A DNA stretch of 43,518 nt from Clostridia bacterium (GCA_024404195.1 JAKSQJ010000006.1:1-43518), one strand, 5' to 3'; positions 7,178-17,196 are shown, counted from the stretch's first letter. Notes: a model not told the origin generated them from the sequence alone. Translations and numbers: made by a program.

Positions 7178-8392
7178 ATGAAAACAGTATCGGGCGGTAT
7201 TTGTGCCGCAAAGGGATTTAAGGCAAACGGTATTCACTGCGGTGTCCGAAAGAATAAACTCAAAAAGGATTTATCCTTAATTTACAGTGAAAAAACCGCT
7301 TCCTGCGCCGCCGTATATACAACCAATCTTGTTTACGGCGCACCGATAACGGTTACAAGGAAGCATCTTGAAAACGGTAAGGCACAAGCCGTCATCTGCA
7401 ACAGCGGTATCGCAAACACCTGTTGCGTTGGCGGAGTTGAGGTTGCCGAAAGAATATCAAAGGGTATTGCAGAAAAATTAGGCATTGACAAAAACGATAT
7501 AGTTATTTCCTCAACCGGTGTTATCGGTCAACCGCTTGACCCGACACCCATTGAAAACGGGTTTGACGAGTTAATCAGAGGTTTAAGCGAAAACGGCAGT
7601 GATGACGCCGCCGCGGGAATAATGACCACCGACACGGTTAAAAAAGAAATTGCTTTTGAGTTTAATATAGGCGGTAAAACCTGCCATATCGGCGGAATTG
7701 CCAAGGGAAGCGGAATGATTCATCCTAATATGGCTACCATGCTTGTTTTTATTACGAGCGATGTTGCTATTTCCCCTGCCCTTTTGCAAAAAGCACTTTC
7801 AAGCGATATTAAAAATACCTTTAATATGTTAAGTATTGACGGCGATACCTCAACCAACGATATGGTAACCGTTCTTTGTAACGGTATGGCGGAAAATCCC
7901 GAAATAACCGAAGAAAATGAGGATTTTGCTGCCTTTATGAAGGCGCTTAACAGCGTTAATGTTTATCTTTCCAAAAAAATCGTTGCCGACGGCGAGGGCG
8001 CTACCAAAATGCTTGAATGTGTAGTAACCGGCGCTAAAACCGACAAGGACGCAAAGCTTGTTGCAAAGAGCGTTGTTTGTTCAAATCTTCTAAAATCGGC
8101 TATGTTCGGAGCCGACGCCAACTGGGGCAGAGTTTTATGCGCTATCGGTTACAGTAAAGCCGATGTTGATGTCAAAAAAATAGATGTTGCGTTTGAAAGC
8201 AAGGCAGGAAAAGTAGAGGTTTGCAAAAACGGAATGGGAATTGATTTTTCCGAAGAAATTGCAAAATCCATTTTGCTTGAAAGCGAAATAGATATTCTCA
8301 TAGACCTTAATGACGGAGAATTTTCTTCAACCGCCTGGGGTTGCGACCTTACATACGATTATGTAAAAATAAACGGTGATTACCGCACATAA
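7178..8392 (+). CDS. argJ: Bifunctional ornithine acetyltransferase / N-acetylglutamate synthase
   Basis: Transfers acetyl from N-acetylornithine to glutamate, closing the acetyl cycle; bifunctional members also start the pathway from acetyl-CoA. At 404 residues it is full length. The self-cleavage site is seen as HPNMATML with Thr187 as the N-terminal nucleophile of the beta chain, preceded by KGSGM. The C-terminus has GADANWGRVLCAIGYS. GGAGG precedes the ATG, two bases after argC. Its presence explains why no separate argE or argA is needed. Confidence 0.97.
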   Translation: MKTVSGGICAAKGFKANGIHCGVRKNKLKKDLSLIYSEKTASCAAVYTTNLVYGAPITVTRKHLENGKAQAVICNSGIANTCCVGGVEVAERISKGIAEKLGIDKNDIVISSTGVIGQPLDPTPIENGFDELIRGLSENGSDDAAAGIMTTDTVKKEIAFEFNIGGKTCHIGGIAKGSGMIHPNMATMLVFITSDVAISPALLQKALSSDIKNTFNMLSIDGDTSTNDMVTVLCNGMAENPEITEENEDFAAFMKALNSVNVYLSKKIVADGEGATKMLECVVTGAKTDKDAKLVAKSVVCSNLLKSAMFGADANWGRVLCAIGYSKADVDVKKIDVAFESKAGKVEVCKNGMGIDFSEEIAKSILLESEIDILIDLNDGEFSSTAWGCDLTYDYVKINGDYRT

Positions 8393-8406
8393 AGAGGGTA
8401 TAAAAA

Positions 8407-9264
8407 ATGGATTTATCAAATAATCAAAGAGCCGAAGTTTTAACAAAGGCACTTCCTTATATTAAAAGATATACAGGAAAAACCGTTGTTATCAAATACG
8501 GCGGAAATGCCATGATTAACGACACATTAAAGCAACAGGTTATGGAGGATATTGTCCTTTTATGGCTTATCGGCATTAAGATAGTTTTAGTCCATGGCGG
8601 AGGCCCCGAAATAAGTGATACCATGAAAAAAATGGGCAAGGAAACCTCCTTTGTTGACGGACTTAGGGTAACCGACGCCGAAACTATGGATATAGTTCAG
8701 ATGGTCCTTGCCGGAAAGGTCAACAAAACGCTTGTAAATCTTCTTGAAACAAATGGCGGAAATGCCATAGGTCTTTCGGGTATGGACGGCAGAATGATAG
8801 AATCAACCTTCAAAAAGAAAGACCTCGGTTTTGTCGGTGAAATCACGAAAATAAACCCAAAGCCCATTGAAGATTTGCTTGAAATGAACTATATTCCCGT
8901 TATTTCAACGATAGGTTGCGATAAGGACGGCAACTCATATAATATAAACGGTGATACCGCCGCCGCTCATATTGCCGGCGCTTTGGGGGCAGAATGTCTT
9001 ATCATGATGACCGATATTGACGGCATTTTAGAGGATAAGGACGACCCGACGACCCTAATTCACGAAATTACGGTAAACGAAGCCGAAGCGCTTTACAGTA
9101 AAGGCATTATTACAAGCGGTATGATTCCTAAGGTTGATTGTTGCGTAAATGCGGTTAAAAGCGGCGTTAAGAATGTTGTTATTTTGGACGGAAGAATCCC
9201 CCATTCAATTCTTATGGAGCTTTTAACAAACGAGGGTGCAGGAACCTTATTTAAGGAGAAATAA
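8407..9264 (+). CDS. argB: Acetylglutamate kinase
   Basis: Phosphorylates N-acetylglutamate with ATP, the usual committed and arginine-inhibited step. 285 residues of the amino acid kinase fold: KYGGNAM at 30-36 and HGGGPEI at 63-69 form the nucleotide and substrate loops, with SGMDGRMI and NINGDTAAAHIAGALGA further on. An N-terminal helix (about residues 4-20) is of the kind found in arginine-sensitive hexameric enzymes, so feedback inhibition is plausible. AGAGGG precedes the start. Confidence 0.97.
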   Translation: MDLSNNQRAEVLTKALPYIKRYTGKTVVIKYGGNAMINDTLKQQVMEDIVLLWLIGIKIVLVHGGGPEISDTMKKMGKETSFVDGLRVTDAETMDIVQMVLAGKVNKTLVNLLETNGGNAIGLSGMDGRMIESTFKKKDLGFVGEITKINPKPIEDLLEMNYIPVISTIGCDKDGNSYNINGDTAAAHIAGALGAECLIMMTDIDGILEDKDDPTTLIHEITVNEAEALYSKGIITSGMIPKVDCCVNAVKSGVKNVVILDGRIPHSILMELLTNEGAGTLFKEK

Positions 9265-9266
9265 TT

Positions 9267-10436
9267 ATGAATATCACTGAACTTGATTCAAAATATATCG
9301 CAAAAACCTACAACCGTTTCCCTTTGGAGTTTGTTAAGGGCAAGGGCTCTGTTCTTACCGATACAGACGGAAAAGATTATATTGATATGGGAAGCGGTAT
9401 AGGAGTTAATATCTTCGGTATAGGTGATGACGGCTGGAAAAATGCCGTATTAGAGCAATTAGATAAGCTTCAACATACCTCTAATCTTTACTATACCGAG
9501 CCCTGCGTAATGCTTGCCGAAAAGTTATGCCAAAAAACGGGATTTAAGAAGGTTTTCTTTTCTAACTCCGGCGCCGAGGCAAACGAATGCGCCATAAAGG
9601 TTGCAAGAAAATATGCCGCCGAGAATAAGGGCGAGGATTGCTACACTATTGTTACGATAAAAAACAGTTTTCACGGCAGAACGCTTACAACCCTTGCCGC
9701 AAGCGGTCAGGAGCATTACCACGAGCTTTATAAACCCCTTACAGACGGTTTTGTTTCGGTTGAGGCGGAAAACAAAGATGAGCTTATAAATTTAAGCAAA
9801 ACAACAAAAATCGCCGCCGTTTTAGCCGAATGTATTCAAGGCGAGGGCGGAGTTATTTCGCTTTCAAAGGAATATTTAAAATTTTTGCGTGAATGGACCG
9901 AAAAAAATGATGTTCTTTTAATAATAGACGAGGTTCAAACGGGAAACGGCAGAACGGGCAAGCTTTATTCATATATGAATTACGGTTTCACGCCCGATAT
10001 CGTTTCAACCGCCAAGGGTTTAGGCGGAGGGCTTCCTATCGGAGCTACCCTTTTATCCGAAAAGGTTAAGGATGTTTTCGGCTTCGGTGACCACGGCTCA
10101 ACCTTCGGAGGAAATCCGATAAGCTGTGCCGCAGCAAACTATGTTATTGATAAGTTAGACGACAATTTTCTCAAAAATGTCAGCGAAAAAGCAAAGATTT
10201 TAACAGATGTTTTTAAAAGTTGCGAGGATATAGCGGAAATAAGCGGTATGGGACTGATGATTGGTCTTAAACCGAAATCAAAAACCGCAGGCGAGGTTGT
10301 AAACGAATGTATCAAAAACGGTGTGCTTTGTCTTACTGCAAAGGATAAAGTTCGTCTGCTTCCGCCGCTTAATACTCCAAACGAACTGCTTAAAAAAGCA
10401 GCCGAAATTATCGTAAACGCTTGTAAAGGAGAATAA
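9267..10436 (+). CDS. argD: Acetylornithine aminotransferase
   Basis: Class III PLP aminotransferase converting N-acetylglutamate semialdehyde to N-acetylornithine with glutamate as donor. 389 residues. [11 protein letters not shown] at 97-107 binds the cofactor phosphate, [11 protein letters not shown] at 221-231 contacts the pyridine ring, and Lys250 in [13 protein letters not shown] is the Schiff-base lysine. It lies two bases after argB with AAGGAG before its ATG. Some ArgD enzymes also work on succinyl-diaminopimelate; context favours arginine. Confidence 0.96.
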   Translation: MNITELDSKYIAKTYNRFPLEFVKGKGSVLTDTDGKDYIDMGSGIGVNIFGIGDDGWKNAVLEQLDKLQHTSNLYYTEPCVMLAEKLCQKTGFKKVFFSNSGAEANECAIKVARKYAAENKGEDCYTIVTIKNSFHGRTLTTLAASGQEHYHELYKPLTDGFVSVEAENKDELINLSKTTKIAAVLAECIQGEGGVISLSKEYLKFLREWTEKNDVLLIIDEVQTGNGRTGKLYSYMNYGFTPDIVSTAKGLGGGLPIGATLLSEKVKDVFGFGDHGSTFGGNPISCAAANYVIDKLDDNFLKNVSEKAKILTDVFKSCEDIAEISGMGLMIGLKPKSKTAGEVVNECIKNGVLCLTAKDKVRLLPPLNTPNELLKKAAEIIVNACKGE

Positions 10437-10438
10437 TT

Positions 10439-11422
10439 ATGAATTTAACGGGCAAAAATTTTCTAAAACTTCTTGACTTTTCGGGTGAAGAAATTGAATA
10501 CTTGGTTGATTATGCCGCTATGCTTAAAGAGCAAAAGAAAACCGGCATTGAGCATAAGCTTTGCAAGGGCAAAAATATCGCTTTAATCTTTGAAAAAACA
10601 AGCACAAGAACCCGTTGCGCCTTTGAGGTTGCCGCTTATGACCTCGGAATGAATGTAACCTACCTTGACCCTTCCGCTTCGCAGATAGGCAACAAGGAGA
10701 GCATTGCCGATACCGCAAGGGTTTTAGGAAGAATGTATGACGGTATTGAATACCGTGGCTTTGAGCAGGAAAGGGTTGAAATTTTAGCCGAAAGTGCCGG
10801 TGTTCCGGTTTGGAACGGACTTACAAACGAATCCCACCCGACACAAATTCTCGCCGACTTTTTAACCATAAAGGAGCATTTCGGAACACTTACAGGCAAA
10901 AAGCTTGTATTTATGGGTGATTCCCGTTACAATATGGGCAATTCTTTAATGGTCGGCTGCGCTAAAATGGGTATGCATTTTGTTGCCTGCGCTCCGAAAA
11001 AATACTTCCCCTCAAACGAGCTTGTTGATAAATGTAAGGAAATCGCAAAGCAAACGGGAGCGGTTTTGGAGTTTATTGAAGACCCGATGACGGCAACTAA
11101 AAACGCCGATGTTATTTATACCGATGTTTGGGTTTCAATGGGTGAGCCCGAAAGCGTTTGGGAGGAAAGAATTAAGGACCTTACTCCCTATCAGGTAAAC
11201 GATAAGTTAATGGAAAATGCCGGAGAAAAATGCGTGTTTATGCATTGTCTTCCTGCTTTCCATGACCTTAATACGGTTATAGGAAGAAAAATTCACGAAA
11301 AATACGGTATTACCTCAATGGAGGTTACCGACAGCGTTTTTGAAAGCAAAGCATCAATAGTATTTAAGGAAGCCGAAAACCGTATGCACACCATTAAAGC
11401 AGTAATGGCGGCAACACTTTAG
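10439..11422 (+). CDS. argF: Ornithine carbamoyltransferase
   Basis: Makes citrulline from ornithine and carbamoyl phosphate. 327 residues with the carbamoyl phosphate loop STRTR at 55-59, HPTQ at 133-136, and the ornithine motif HCLPAF at 269-274 with Cys270. AAAGGAG precedes the ATG, two bases after argD. It is the last gene of the operon. argG, argH and carbamoyl phosphate synthetase are not in this window, so the pathway here stops at citrulline. Confidence 0.97.
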   Translation: MNLTGKNFLKLLDFSGEEIEYLVDYAAMLKEQKKTGIEHKLCKGKNIALIFEKTSTRTRCAFEVAAYDLGMNVTYLDPSASQIGNKESIADTARVLGRMYDGIEYRGFEQERVEILAESAGVPVWNGLTNESHPTQILADFLTIKEHFGTLTGKKLVFMGDSRYNMGNSLMVGCAKMGMHFVACAPKKYFPSNELVDKCKEIAKQTGAVLEFIEDPMTATKNADVIYTDVWVSMGEPESVWEERIKDLTPYQVNDKLMENAGEKCVFMHCLPAFHDLNTVIGRKIHEKYGITSMEVTDSVFESKASIVFKEAENRMHTIKAVMAATL

Positions 11423-11535
11423 AATTTAGAATTTAGAATTAACGGTTTATGAAATGAAGAGCGATATAAAAATGCGGGCGAACTGTGTTCGCCCGCATTT
11501 TTAATTCTACTCTCTTAATTCTACACTCTTAATTC
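11421..11535. repeat. Small inverted-repeat intergenic element
   Basis: Three tandem TAGAATT-type units on the left (11421-11441) face TTAATTCT units on the right (about 11501-11535) in inverted orientation. They flank a perfect central hairpin. Its core GGGCGAACTGTGTTCGCCC is the same palindrome family as the one at 5802-5820. The whole looks like a compact non-coding palindromic element of about 115 bases between the convergent argF and thiT genes. Confidence 0.6.
11468..11502. terminator. Perfect 16-bp hairpin, bidirectional terminator
   Basis: AAAAATGCGGGCGAAC (11468-11483), a 3-base TGT loop and an exact reverse complement (11487-11502) end in T-runs on both strands. It can terminate both the arg operon (+) and thiT (-). 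Confidence 0.85.
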
Positions 11536-12087
11536 TCAATATTTCGGCAGTTTATTAAGCGCAACTCGCAAAAGTGACATAACGATAACGGCGATAACGG
11601 TATTCGGAAGCATATAAAGTCCGTTATAAACAAGGGAAAATATCACCGCATTTGAGGTTTCAAAGCCGATTGAATCAATAGCGGTTGAGGTTGTTATTGC
11701 ATAAAGGGTTATGCCGCTTATAAAATGAATTATAAATCTTGCAAAGCATCCGCTTAACACCGATATCTCAATTAAATATGATTTCCCCTTAAAGAAACCT
11801 GCGACACCGACGGCGGTATATGCCAAAATGTAATCAAGCATAACACTCGGCAGACCGTAACCGAATTTTCCGCCGATAAGACAGTAAAGAAGTCCGAAAA
11901 CGAAGCAACTTAAAAAACTGTATTTAACGCCGTGACGGTAGCAAATGATAAAAAGCGGTATCATAATAAAATCTATTGAGCCGCCCGAAAATCCTATTTT
12001 GATTTCAAAAAACTGAACGGACAGCGATATTGCGATTAAAACCGCACATTCGCAAATCTTATAAATCGGTTTTGTTGATTTTGTCAT
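11536..12087 (-). CDS. thiT: Thiamine ECF transporter substrate-binding subunit ThiT
   Basis: About 183 residues with six predicted membrane helices, the S-component of an energy-coupling-factor transporter. Segments GSIDFIMIPLFIICYRHGVKYS and SVMLDYILAYTAVG match ThiT, which binds thiamine. The ATG at 12087 is chosen because AGGAGTG precedes it; a longer frame to 12147 would read through the riboswitch terminator. A TPP riboswitch upstream independently supports a thiamine role. The shared EcfA/A'/T module is not in the window. Confidence 0.93.
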   Translation of the reverse strand: MTKSTKPIYKICECAVLIAISLSVQFFEIKIGFSGGSIDFIMIPLFIICYRHGVKYSFLSCFVFGLLYCLIGGKFGYGLPSVMLDYILAYTAVGVAGFFKGKSYLIEISVLSGCFARFIIHFISGITLYAITTSTAIDSIGFETSNAVIFSLVYNGLYMLPNTVIAVIVMSLLRVALNKLPKY

Positions 12088-12109
12088 AAAAATCACTCCT
12101 AAATTAAAA

Positions 12110-12143
12110 ATTGCCACAGAAGAAAACCATCTCCTGCGGCAAT
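12110..12143 (-). terminator. Riboswitch-controlled intrinsic terminator
   Basis: On the minus strand ATTGCCGCAG pairs with CTGTGGCAAT (one G-T pair) and is followed by TTTTTAATTT. It sits between the TPP aptamer and thiT, so thiamine pyrophosphate would cause premature termination. Confidence 0.85.
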
Positions 12144-12156
12144 ACAAAAATCATCG

Positions 12157-12252
12157 TATTTCCCTACGGCGGCATTATCCGCATCAGGTTATAGGTCAAA
12201 GCATAGTCAAAAAGACAACTTTATCTCAGCCCGGCTTAACCGAGCCCCCTTG
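12157..12252 (-). ncRNA. TPP riboswitch (THI element)
   Basis: Read on the minus strand the segment contains the conserved GGCTGAGA (written GGGCTGAGATAA here), ACCTGATGCGGATAATGCCG and CGTAGGGAAA blocks in the right order and spacing. These make the pyrimidine and pyrophosphate sensor arms. It is followed by a terminator and then thiT. High TPP should shut thiamine import off. The match to the established consensus is near complete. Confidence 0.96.
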
Positions 12253-12270
12253 TTTTCAACTGTTAAAAAT

Positions 12271-12298
12271 ATTATACCACCAAAAAGCACTTTGTCAA
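12271..12298 (-). promoter_or_regulatory. SigA promoter of the thiT unit
   Basis: On the minus strand TTGACA (12293-12298) and TATAAT (12271-12276) are 16 bases apart, placing the start just before the TPP aptamer. Confidence 0.8.
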
Positions 12299-12305
12299 CA
12301 AAAAA

Positions 12306-14909
12306 TCAGTCATCAAAGATATCGGTATTTATTTCAAAAGTTCCGTTATCCTTATTTTTAGGTGTTTTTTCCTTCTTTTTTTCCTCTTTGGTAAGATTTG
12401 ACAGTATGCTTTCGTTTTCATATTGGAGTTCTTCGGCGCATTCTTCGGCTATATCGGATTTTCGCCATTTTGAAAGCAACATTTTGCCTTCGGGATATTC
12501 TAAATTTTGAGGGTGCTTTTTTGATATAAGTTTTGCCGAAAGGAAATATATTAAGAATATAACAAAACCGATCAGCGAAATTTCGGCACCCAAGGTAAGC
12601 CCCGGTGTTTTATAGGTAAATACGACCTTACTTTTACCCTTCGGAACAACGACCGCCATAAATCCCTTATTAACCTTTTCGGGTGTAACGGGATTACCGT
12701 TTACGGTTGCGCTCCAACCCTTATCATAAGGCACCGAGAAGAAAACAAGCGACGCCTTTTCTCTGTTAAAGGTTGCCGAAAAGCCCTTTTTATCTATCTT
12801 AAATGACGATGCGCTGTTCTCTCTTAAAATTTCGGCATCGGCTTGCATTTGAGCATTGCTATAAGGTTTTATACCCGTTTCGGCATAGGTTTCGGGCAAA
12901 AGGTCTTCCCGTTCTTTAATATTTGTCAATATATCCTTATATTTTTCGGCTTGGGATTTATCAAGCAAAACGCCTTTAAGCATCATTCGGCTTCGTATAT
13001 CCCCCGACTTTGACTTTGCATCCTTTTCGGTAAAATAATAGTCATAAGCAAAGCCGAAAGGAACATAATTTTCGTTTTTATATACCAAAAATCCGCCCGA
13101 TGCCTTTTCATAGGAATAATTCGGCATTTTCATAGTGTCGTTATCGTTTTGGAAGCTCTCGCCGTCAATACGGGCAAGAAGATATTTAACCGAAAGAAGC
13201 GGTCTTATGGCAGGCAGGTCAGTATCGGGACGACTTGCAACATCACGCTTTACACCTAAATAATCATAAAACTCCGAAATAGACGAGGGCACTACCGAAT
13301 GAAAGCCGTTTATTGAAGGAAGCCCTAAAAACATACCCGTATTATCAACGCAGTCATAGGTATCTATTCTGAAATTCTCATCGTCATCAAGGTAAACCTC
13401 GCCCTCAATTAAATCCTTAATCATTGTATTTTCAATATCGTAAGAATGAGTTCTTCCGCTGGCAATAAATACGCAGGAATAAACTATTGAAATAATGCAG
13501 ACAAAGGCGGTTGAAGCTTTGAAAAACCGCTCGGTATTTTTTTTGCGGACATTAAGCAAAACTCTGAACAACACAAGCGACAAAACCGCAATAATAACTG
13601 CTATCCAAAAGCGTCTTAAATAGGTATTATCCTCGTCCACTGTGAAAAGTCCGAAAACAAGCTTTCCGTCACTGTTCTTTTGAGGAAATAATCCGATAGT
13701 AAGCGCAAAGCCGAGTGTTATACCGAGAGTCCACTTAAACCCTGCCGAAAAATCAACCGTTTTATCCTCAATAAGATGCGCACTAGCAAGGCACATCATC
13801 AGAATAGGCATATAATACCACCTTGCGTAATAGGCGGTGTTAAAGGCATAAAAAGAACTGTTAAGAATGGGAACAAGCGCCATAAAAATACAAATTCCAA
13901 TAACCCTTTTAAGCCAAGAGCCCTTTTTATGAATAAAGAGCGTAAATACCGCCGTCATACTAAACAGCGGAAGCCATCCGCCGAGTGACGACCATTTAAC
14001 ATCGGCGCCGGGGAAAAATACCGGACGGGCGGGGATATCGGGCGGGAAGAAGAAACACTCTATTATATTAAGATAAATTTGTTCTTTTCCGTAGGTTATC
14101 GCATTCCAACCGAGAAGAACACTTGAAAGCCGTTCGTTTCCGCTAACCGCCAATACCGAAGGAAGCAGAATAACCGCCGCCATCAATACGCCTAAAATCG
14201 CCTCAAAGCCGATAGCAAAAAGGGTTGAAACCTTTGGTCTTACCGCACCGGAAAATGCCCTGACAAAGAAATATATGATACAAAATACCACCATACCGAA
14301 AAAGAAGAAATAATTAACGGCGGCGCAAAGGGCAACCGACAGGGCGAATACTCCCCTTTTATTCTCGGTAATAAGCATTTCAAGGCCCAAAAGCAGAAGC
14401 GGAAAACAAATTATTGATTCATGAAAAGAATTAAAGAAAATATTATAAACCGAAAATCCCGAAAAGGCATATAAAAGTCCGCCAAGCCGTGCGGCTTCGG
14501 GTGTTCTCGTAAATCTTCTTATATAACAGTAAGCGGTTAATGCCGCAAGGGCAAATTTAAGGATAAGAAGCGGTCCTAAAAGATATGGCACAAAACTGTT
14601 CGGAAACGGAATAGTAAGCCAAAAGAAAACACTTCCGATAAGGTAATAACCGTAAGAGCCGATAAAGTTTGCGCCTAAATCGGTAAGCCAGTTCCAAGAA
14701 ACATTACCCTCTTTTATCGCCTTATGGCACATTTGGTAAAACGGTATTTGCTGAACATTAAAGTCGCCGTAAAAAATAAAATACCCTTTACTCATTACCA
14801 TAAACGGAACAAATATACAACAAGCCGTAAAAAGCCCTATCAAAAATGTTGACAGTGCTTTTTCCTTTTTTGGTTTAAGTGTCAGTTTCTTCTCAAAAGA
14901 AAAATCCAA
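12306..14909 (-). CDS. YfhO-family large membrane protein
   Basis: About 867 residues. A long N-terminal half carries roughly a dozen membrane helices with an early GYFIFYGDFNVQQIPFY motif. A large outside domain follows (IDTYDCVDNTGMFLGLPSINGFHS; KYLLAR; FFSVPYDKGWSATVNG), then a final helix and a charged cytosolic tail. This is the YfhO (PF09586) plan, a GT-C-like family tied in Firmicutes to glycosylation of wall polymers. The start is taken as TTG at 14909, preceded by AGGTGAT. An ATG at 15005 would lie upstream of the promoter and inside the divergent gene. Exact substrate is not known. Confidence 0.85.
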   Translation of the reverse strand: MDFSFEKKLTLKPKKEKALSTFLIGLFTACCIFVPFMVMSKGYFIFYGDFNVQQIPFYQMCHKAIKEGNVSWNWLTDLGANFIGSYGYYLIGSVFFWLTIPFPNSFVPYLLGPLLILKFALAALTAYCYIRRFTRTPEAARLGGLLYAFSGFSVYNIFFNSFHESIICFPLLLLGLEMLITENKRGVFALSVALCAAVNYFFFFGMVVFCIIYFFVRAFSGAVRPKVSTLFAIGFEAILGVLMAAVILLPSVLAVSGNERLSSVLLGWNAITYGKEQIYLNIIECFFFPPDIPARPVFFPGADVKWSSLGGWLPLFSMTAVFTLFIHKKGSWLKRVIGICIFMALVPILNSSFYAFNTAYYARWYYMPILMMCLASAHLIEDKTVDFSAGFKWTLGITLGFALTIGLFPQKNSDGKLVFGLFTVDEDNTYLRRFWIAVIIAVLSLVLFRVLLNVRKKNTERFFKASTAFVCIISIVYSCVFIASGRTHSYDIENTMIKDLIEGEVYLDDDENFRIDTYDCVDNTGMFLGLPSINGFHSVVPSSISEFYDYLGVKRDVASRPDTDLPAIRPLLSVKYLLARIDGESFQNDNDTMKMPNYSYEKASGGFLVYKNENYVPFGFAYDYYFTEKDAKSKSGDIRSRMMLKGVLLDKSQAEKYKDILTNIKEREDLLPETYAETGIKPYSNAQMQADAEILRENSASSFKIDKKGFSATFNREKASLVFFSVPYDKGWSATVNGNPVTPEKVNKGFMAVVVPKGKSKVVFTYKTPGLTLGAEISLIGFVIFLIYFLSAKLISKKHPQNLEYPEGKMLLSKWRKSDIAEECAEELQYENESILSNLTKEEKKKEKTPKNKDNGTFEINTDIFDD

Positions 14910-14944
14910 AAAATCACCTATTTTTTTACAAATTACTTTATATA

Positions 14945-14978
14945 TTGTAATTATACCAAAAAATGGTATAATATTCAA
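14945..14978. promoter_or_regulatory. Symmetric divergent promoter pair
   Basis: A perfect inverted repeat, ATTATACCA - 5 A - TGGTATAAT (14950-14972), places a TATAAT -10 element in each arm. Plus strand: TTGTAA (14945), 16 bases, TATAAT (14967-14972). Minus strand: TTGAAT (14973-14978), 17 bases, TATAAT (14950-14955). The two promoters overlap and drive yfbR-like (+) and yfhO-like (-) genes. Confidence 0.75.
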
Positions 14979-14993
14979 CAAGGAGTGAAAAAA

Positions 14994-15566
14994 ATGAATT
15001 ACCATTATTTTGCAATGATTTCAAGAATGAAAAATATTTACCGTTGGGGGCTTATGCGAAACACCCGCAGGGAAAACCTTTCGGAGCATAGCTTGGAGGT
15101 TTCAATAATCGCCCATGCTTTATGCATAATAAAGAATAAAAGATTCGGCGGAAATGTTGACGCAAACAAAGTTGCAACTGCCGCTATGTTTCACGATACT
15201 TCGGAAATTATAACGGGTGATATGCCGACCCCGATTAAGTATTATAACCCCGAAATAAACAACGTTTACAAGGAAATTGAGGGTATCGCCGAAAATAAAC
15301 TTTTATCAATGCTCCCTGACGATATGTCGGAAGAATACCGCAAACTTTATAATGTAACAAAAGAAGAAAGAAAGATAATAAAAGCCGCCGATAAAATTTC
15401 GGCATATATTAAATGTATTGAAGAAACCGAGAGCGGAAACAAGGAATTTAATAAAGCATTAGAGTCAACCAAGGCATCAATAGTTAAAATGAATTTACCC
15501 GAAGCCGATACATTTTTAGAGGAATTTATACCGAGCTTTAAGCTCCCCCTTGACAGTCAGGGATAA
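14994..15566 (+). CDS. HD-domain 5'-nucleotidase, YfbR-like
   Basis: 190 residues of the HD superfamily. The start MNYHYFAMISRMKNIYRWGLM and SEHS (His32), then FHDTSEI (His67-Asp68) and a later KAADKISAYIKC aspartate, match the YfbR 5'-deoxynucleotidase group. That group removes phosphate from deoxynucleoside monophosphates using a divalent metal. The ATG at 14994 follows AAGGAGTG; an upstream GTG lies inside that ribosome binding site. It is a single-gene unit bounded by a divergent promoter and a terminator. Confidence 0.87.
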   Translation: MNYHYFAMISRMKNIYRWGLMRNTRRENLSEHSLEVSIIAHALCIIKNKRFGGNVDANKVATAAMFHDTSEIITGDMPTPIKYYNPEINNVYKEIEGIAENKLLSMLPDDMSEEYRKLYNVTKEERKIIKAADKISAYIKCIEETESGNKEFNKALESTKASIVKMNLPEADTFLEEFIPSFKLPLDSQG

Positions 15567-15577
15567 AATATATAACA

Positions 15578-15612
15578 CAAAAAAGGAAGGACTAATCTGT
15601 CCTTCCTTTTTT
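15578..15612. terminator. Bidirectional terminator between yfbR-like gene and rny
   Basis: AAAAAAGGAAGGAC pairs with GTCCTTCCTTTTTT around a 6-base loop; A-run before and T-run after allow use from both sides. Confidence 0.85.
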
Positions 15613-15623
15613 ATGAATGATTA

Positions 15624-17168
15624 TTACTTTGCGTAGTCAACAACACGGTTTTCTCTTATGAGATTAACCTTTATCTGACCGGGATATTCAAGCTCATCCT
15701 CAATGCGCTTTGCAATATCACGGGCGATAATAAGCATCTTATCGTCGCTTATTACCTCGGGCTTTACGATAATACGGATTTCTCTGCCTGCCTGAATTGC
15801 GAAAGAGCCCTCAATACCGTTAAAGGAATTAGCGATTTCCTCTAACTTTTCAAGACGCTTGATGTAGTTTTCAATGTTTTCACGCCTTGCACCCGGTCTT
15901 GCAGCCGAGATAGCATCGGCGGCCTGAACTATGCAGGCAATAACCGATTTTGCCTCAACCTCACCGTGATGCGCATGAATGGCATTAACAATAATATCGT
16001 TTTCCTTATACTTCTTTGCAACCTCAACACCGAGTTGAATATGCGAGCCCTCTTGCTCATGGTCAATGGCTTTGCCGACATCATGAAGAAGACCGGCACG
16101 CTTTGCAAGACCGACATCGGCGCCAAGCTCGGAAGCAATAAGTCCCGACAAATGACAAACCTCAATAGAATGGTTAAGAACATTTTGTCCGTAGCTTGTT
16201 CTGAAATGCAAACGACCCAAAAGTTTAATAAGTTCGGGGTGAATATTATGAACACCCGTTTCTATCATTGCCTTTTCGCCTTCACGCTTAATAACCGCCT
16301 CAACCTCTGCGGTTGCTTTTGAGACGGTTTCCTCAATTCTTGCAGGATGAATTCTTCCGTCCTGAATTAACTTTTCAAGTGTTACACGGGCGATTTCACG
16401 GCGAATCGGCTCAAAGCTTGAAACGGTGATTGCTTCGGGAGTATCGTCAATAATAAGGTCAACACCGGTAGCATTTTCAATAGCACGGATATTTCTACCC
16501 TCTCTGCCTATTATTCTGCCCTTCATTTCGTCATTCGGAAGAGCAACAACCGAAACGGTCATTTCGGAAGAATGGTCAGCGGCACAGCGCTGAATTGCTC
16601 TGCCTATAACCTCTCGGGCGATGTTAGCGGACTCGTCCTTTGTTGTCTGTTCAAATTCCTTAATACGAACTGCCTTTTCGTGAACAAGCTCACCGTCAAG
16701 AATTTGGAGCAAATATGCTTTTGCCTGTTCCTTTGAGTAGCCCGAAATTTTTTCAAGCATTTCCATTTGACTCTTTTTAAGGGTTTCACATTCCTCAATT
16801 TTTGAATCAATTTCCTTTGCTCTTTCGGCAAGTTTTTCTTCTTTTGCCTCTAAATTGTCTGATTTTTTGTCAAGCATCTCTTCTCTTTGAAGAAGACGGT
16901 GCTCCTGCCTTTGAACCTCGCTTCTGCGTTCTCTTAAATCCTTTTCGGTTTCCTGACGCAACTGATGAATTTCATCCTTTGCCTCTAAAAGAACTTCCTT
17001 TCGGCGAGTTTCGGCAGTTTTAAGTGCATCATTAAGAATGCGCTTTGCTTCCGTCTCGGCAGAACCGATTTCTTTTTCAGCCGACTTTTTACGAAAAGCC
17101 GAGCCACAGAAAAAGCCGATTACACCAAGCACTAAAGCAACTGCGCCACCGATAATATACGGTAACAT
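15624..17168 (-). CDS. rny: Ribonuclease Y
   Basis: Membrane-anchored endoribonuclease that starts bulk mRNA decay in Firmicutes. 514 residues: an N-terminal membrane helix (about 3-23), a long charged coiled coil (about 30-190), a KH RNA-binding domain with [13 protein letters not shown], and an HD domain with [12 protein letters not shown] and IHAHHGE. Length is normal for the family. AAGGAGG precedes the ATG. The transcript carries a leader of about 160 bases with strong secondary structure, so post-transcriptional control is possible. Confidence 0.97.
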   Translation of the reverse strand: MLPYIIGGAVALVLGVIGFFCGSAFRKKSAEKEIGSAETEAKRILNDALKTAETRRKEVLLEAKDEIHQLRQETEKDLRERRSEVQRQEHRLLQREEMLDKKSDNLEAKEEKLAERAKEIDSKIEECETLKKSQMEMLEKISGYSKEQAKAYLLQILDGELVHEKAVRIKEFEQTTKDESANIAREVIGRAIQRCAADHSSEMTVSVVALPNDEMKGRIIGREGRNIRAIENATGVDLIIDDTPEAITVSSFEPIRREIARVTLEKLIQDGRIHPARIEETVSKATAEVEAVIKREGEKAMIETGVHNIHPELIKLLGRLHFRTSYGQNVLNHSIEVCHLSGLIASELGADVGLAKRAGLLHDVGKAIDHEQEGSHIQLGVEVAKKYKENDIIVNAIHAHHGEVEAKSVIACIVQAADAISAARPGARRENIENYIKRLEKLEEIANSFNGIEGSFAIQAGREIRIIVKPEVISDDKMLIIARDIAKRIEDELEYPGQIKVNLIRENRVVDYAK

Positions 17169-17196
17169 AGGTTTCCAACCTCCTTATATAAAAACG

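Noticed and set aside
15929..16255. 108-codon minus-strand open frame
   Set aside because: Lies in another frame of rny; no ribosome site and no independent protein character.
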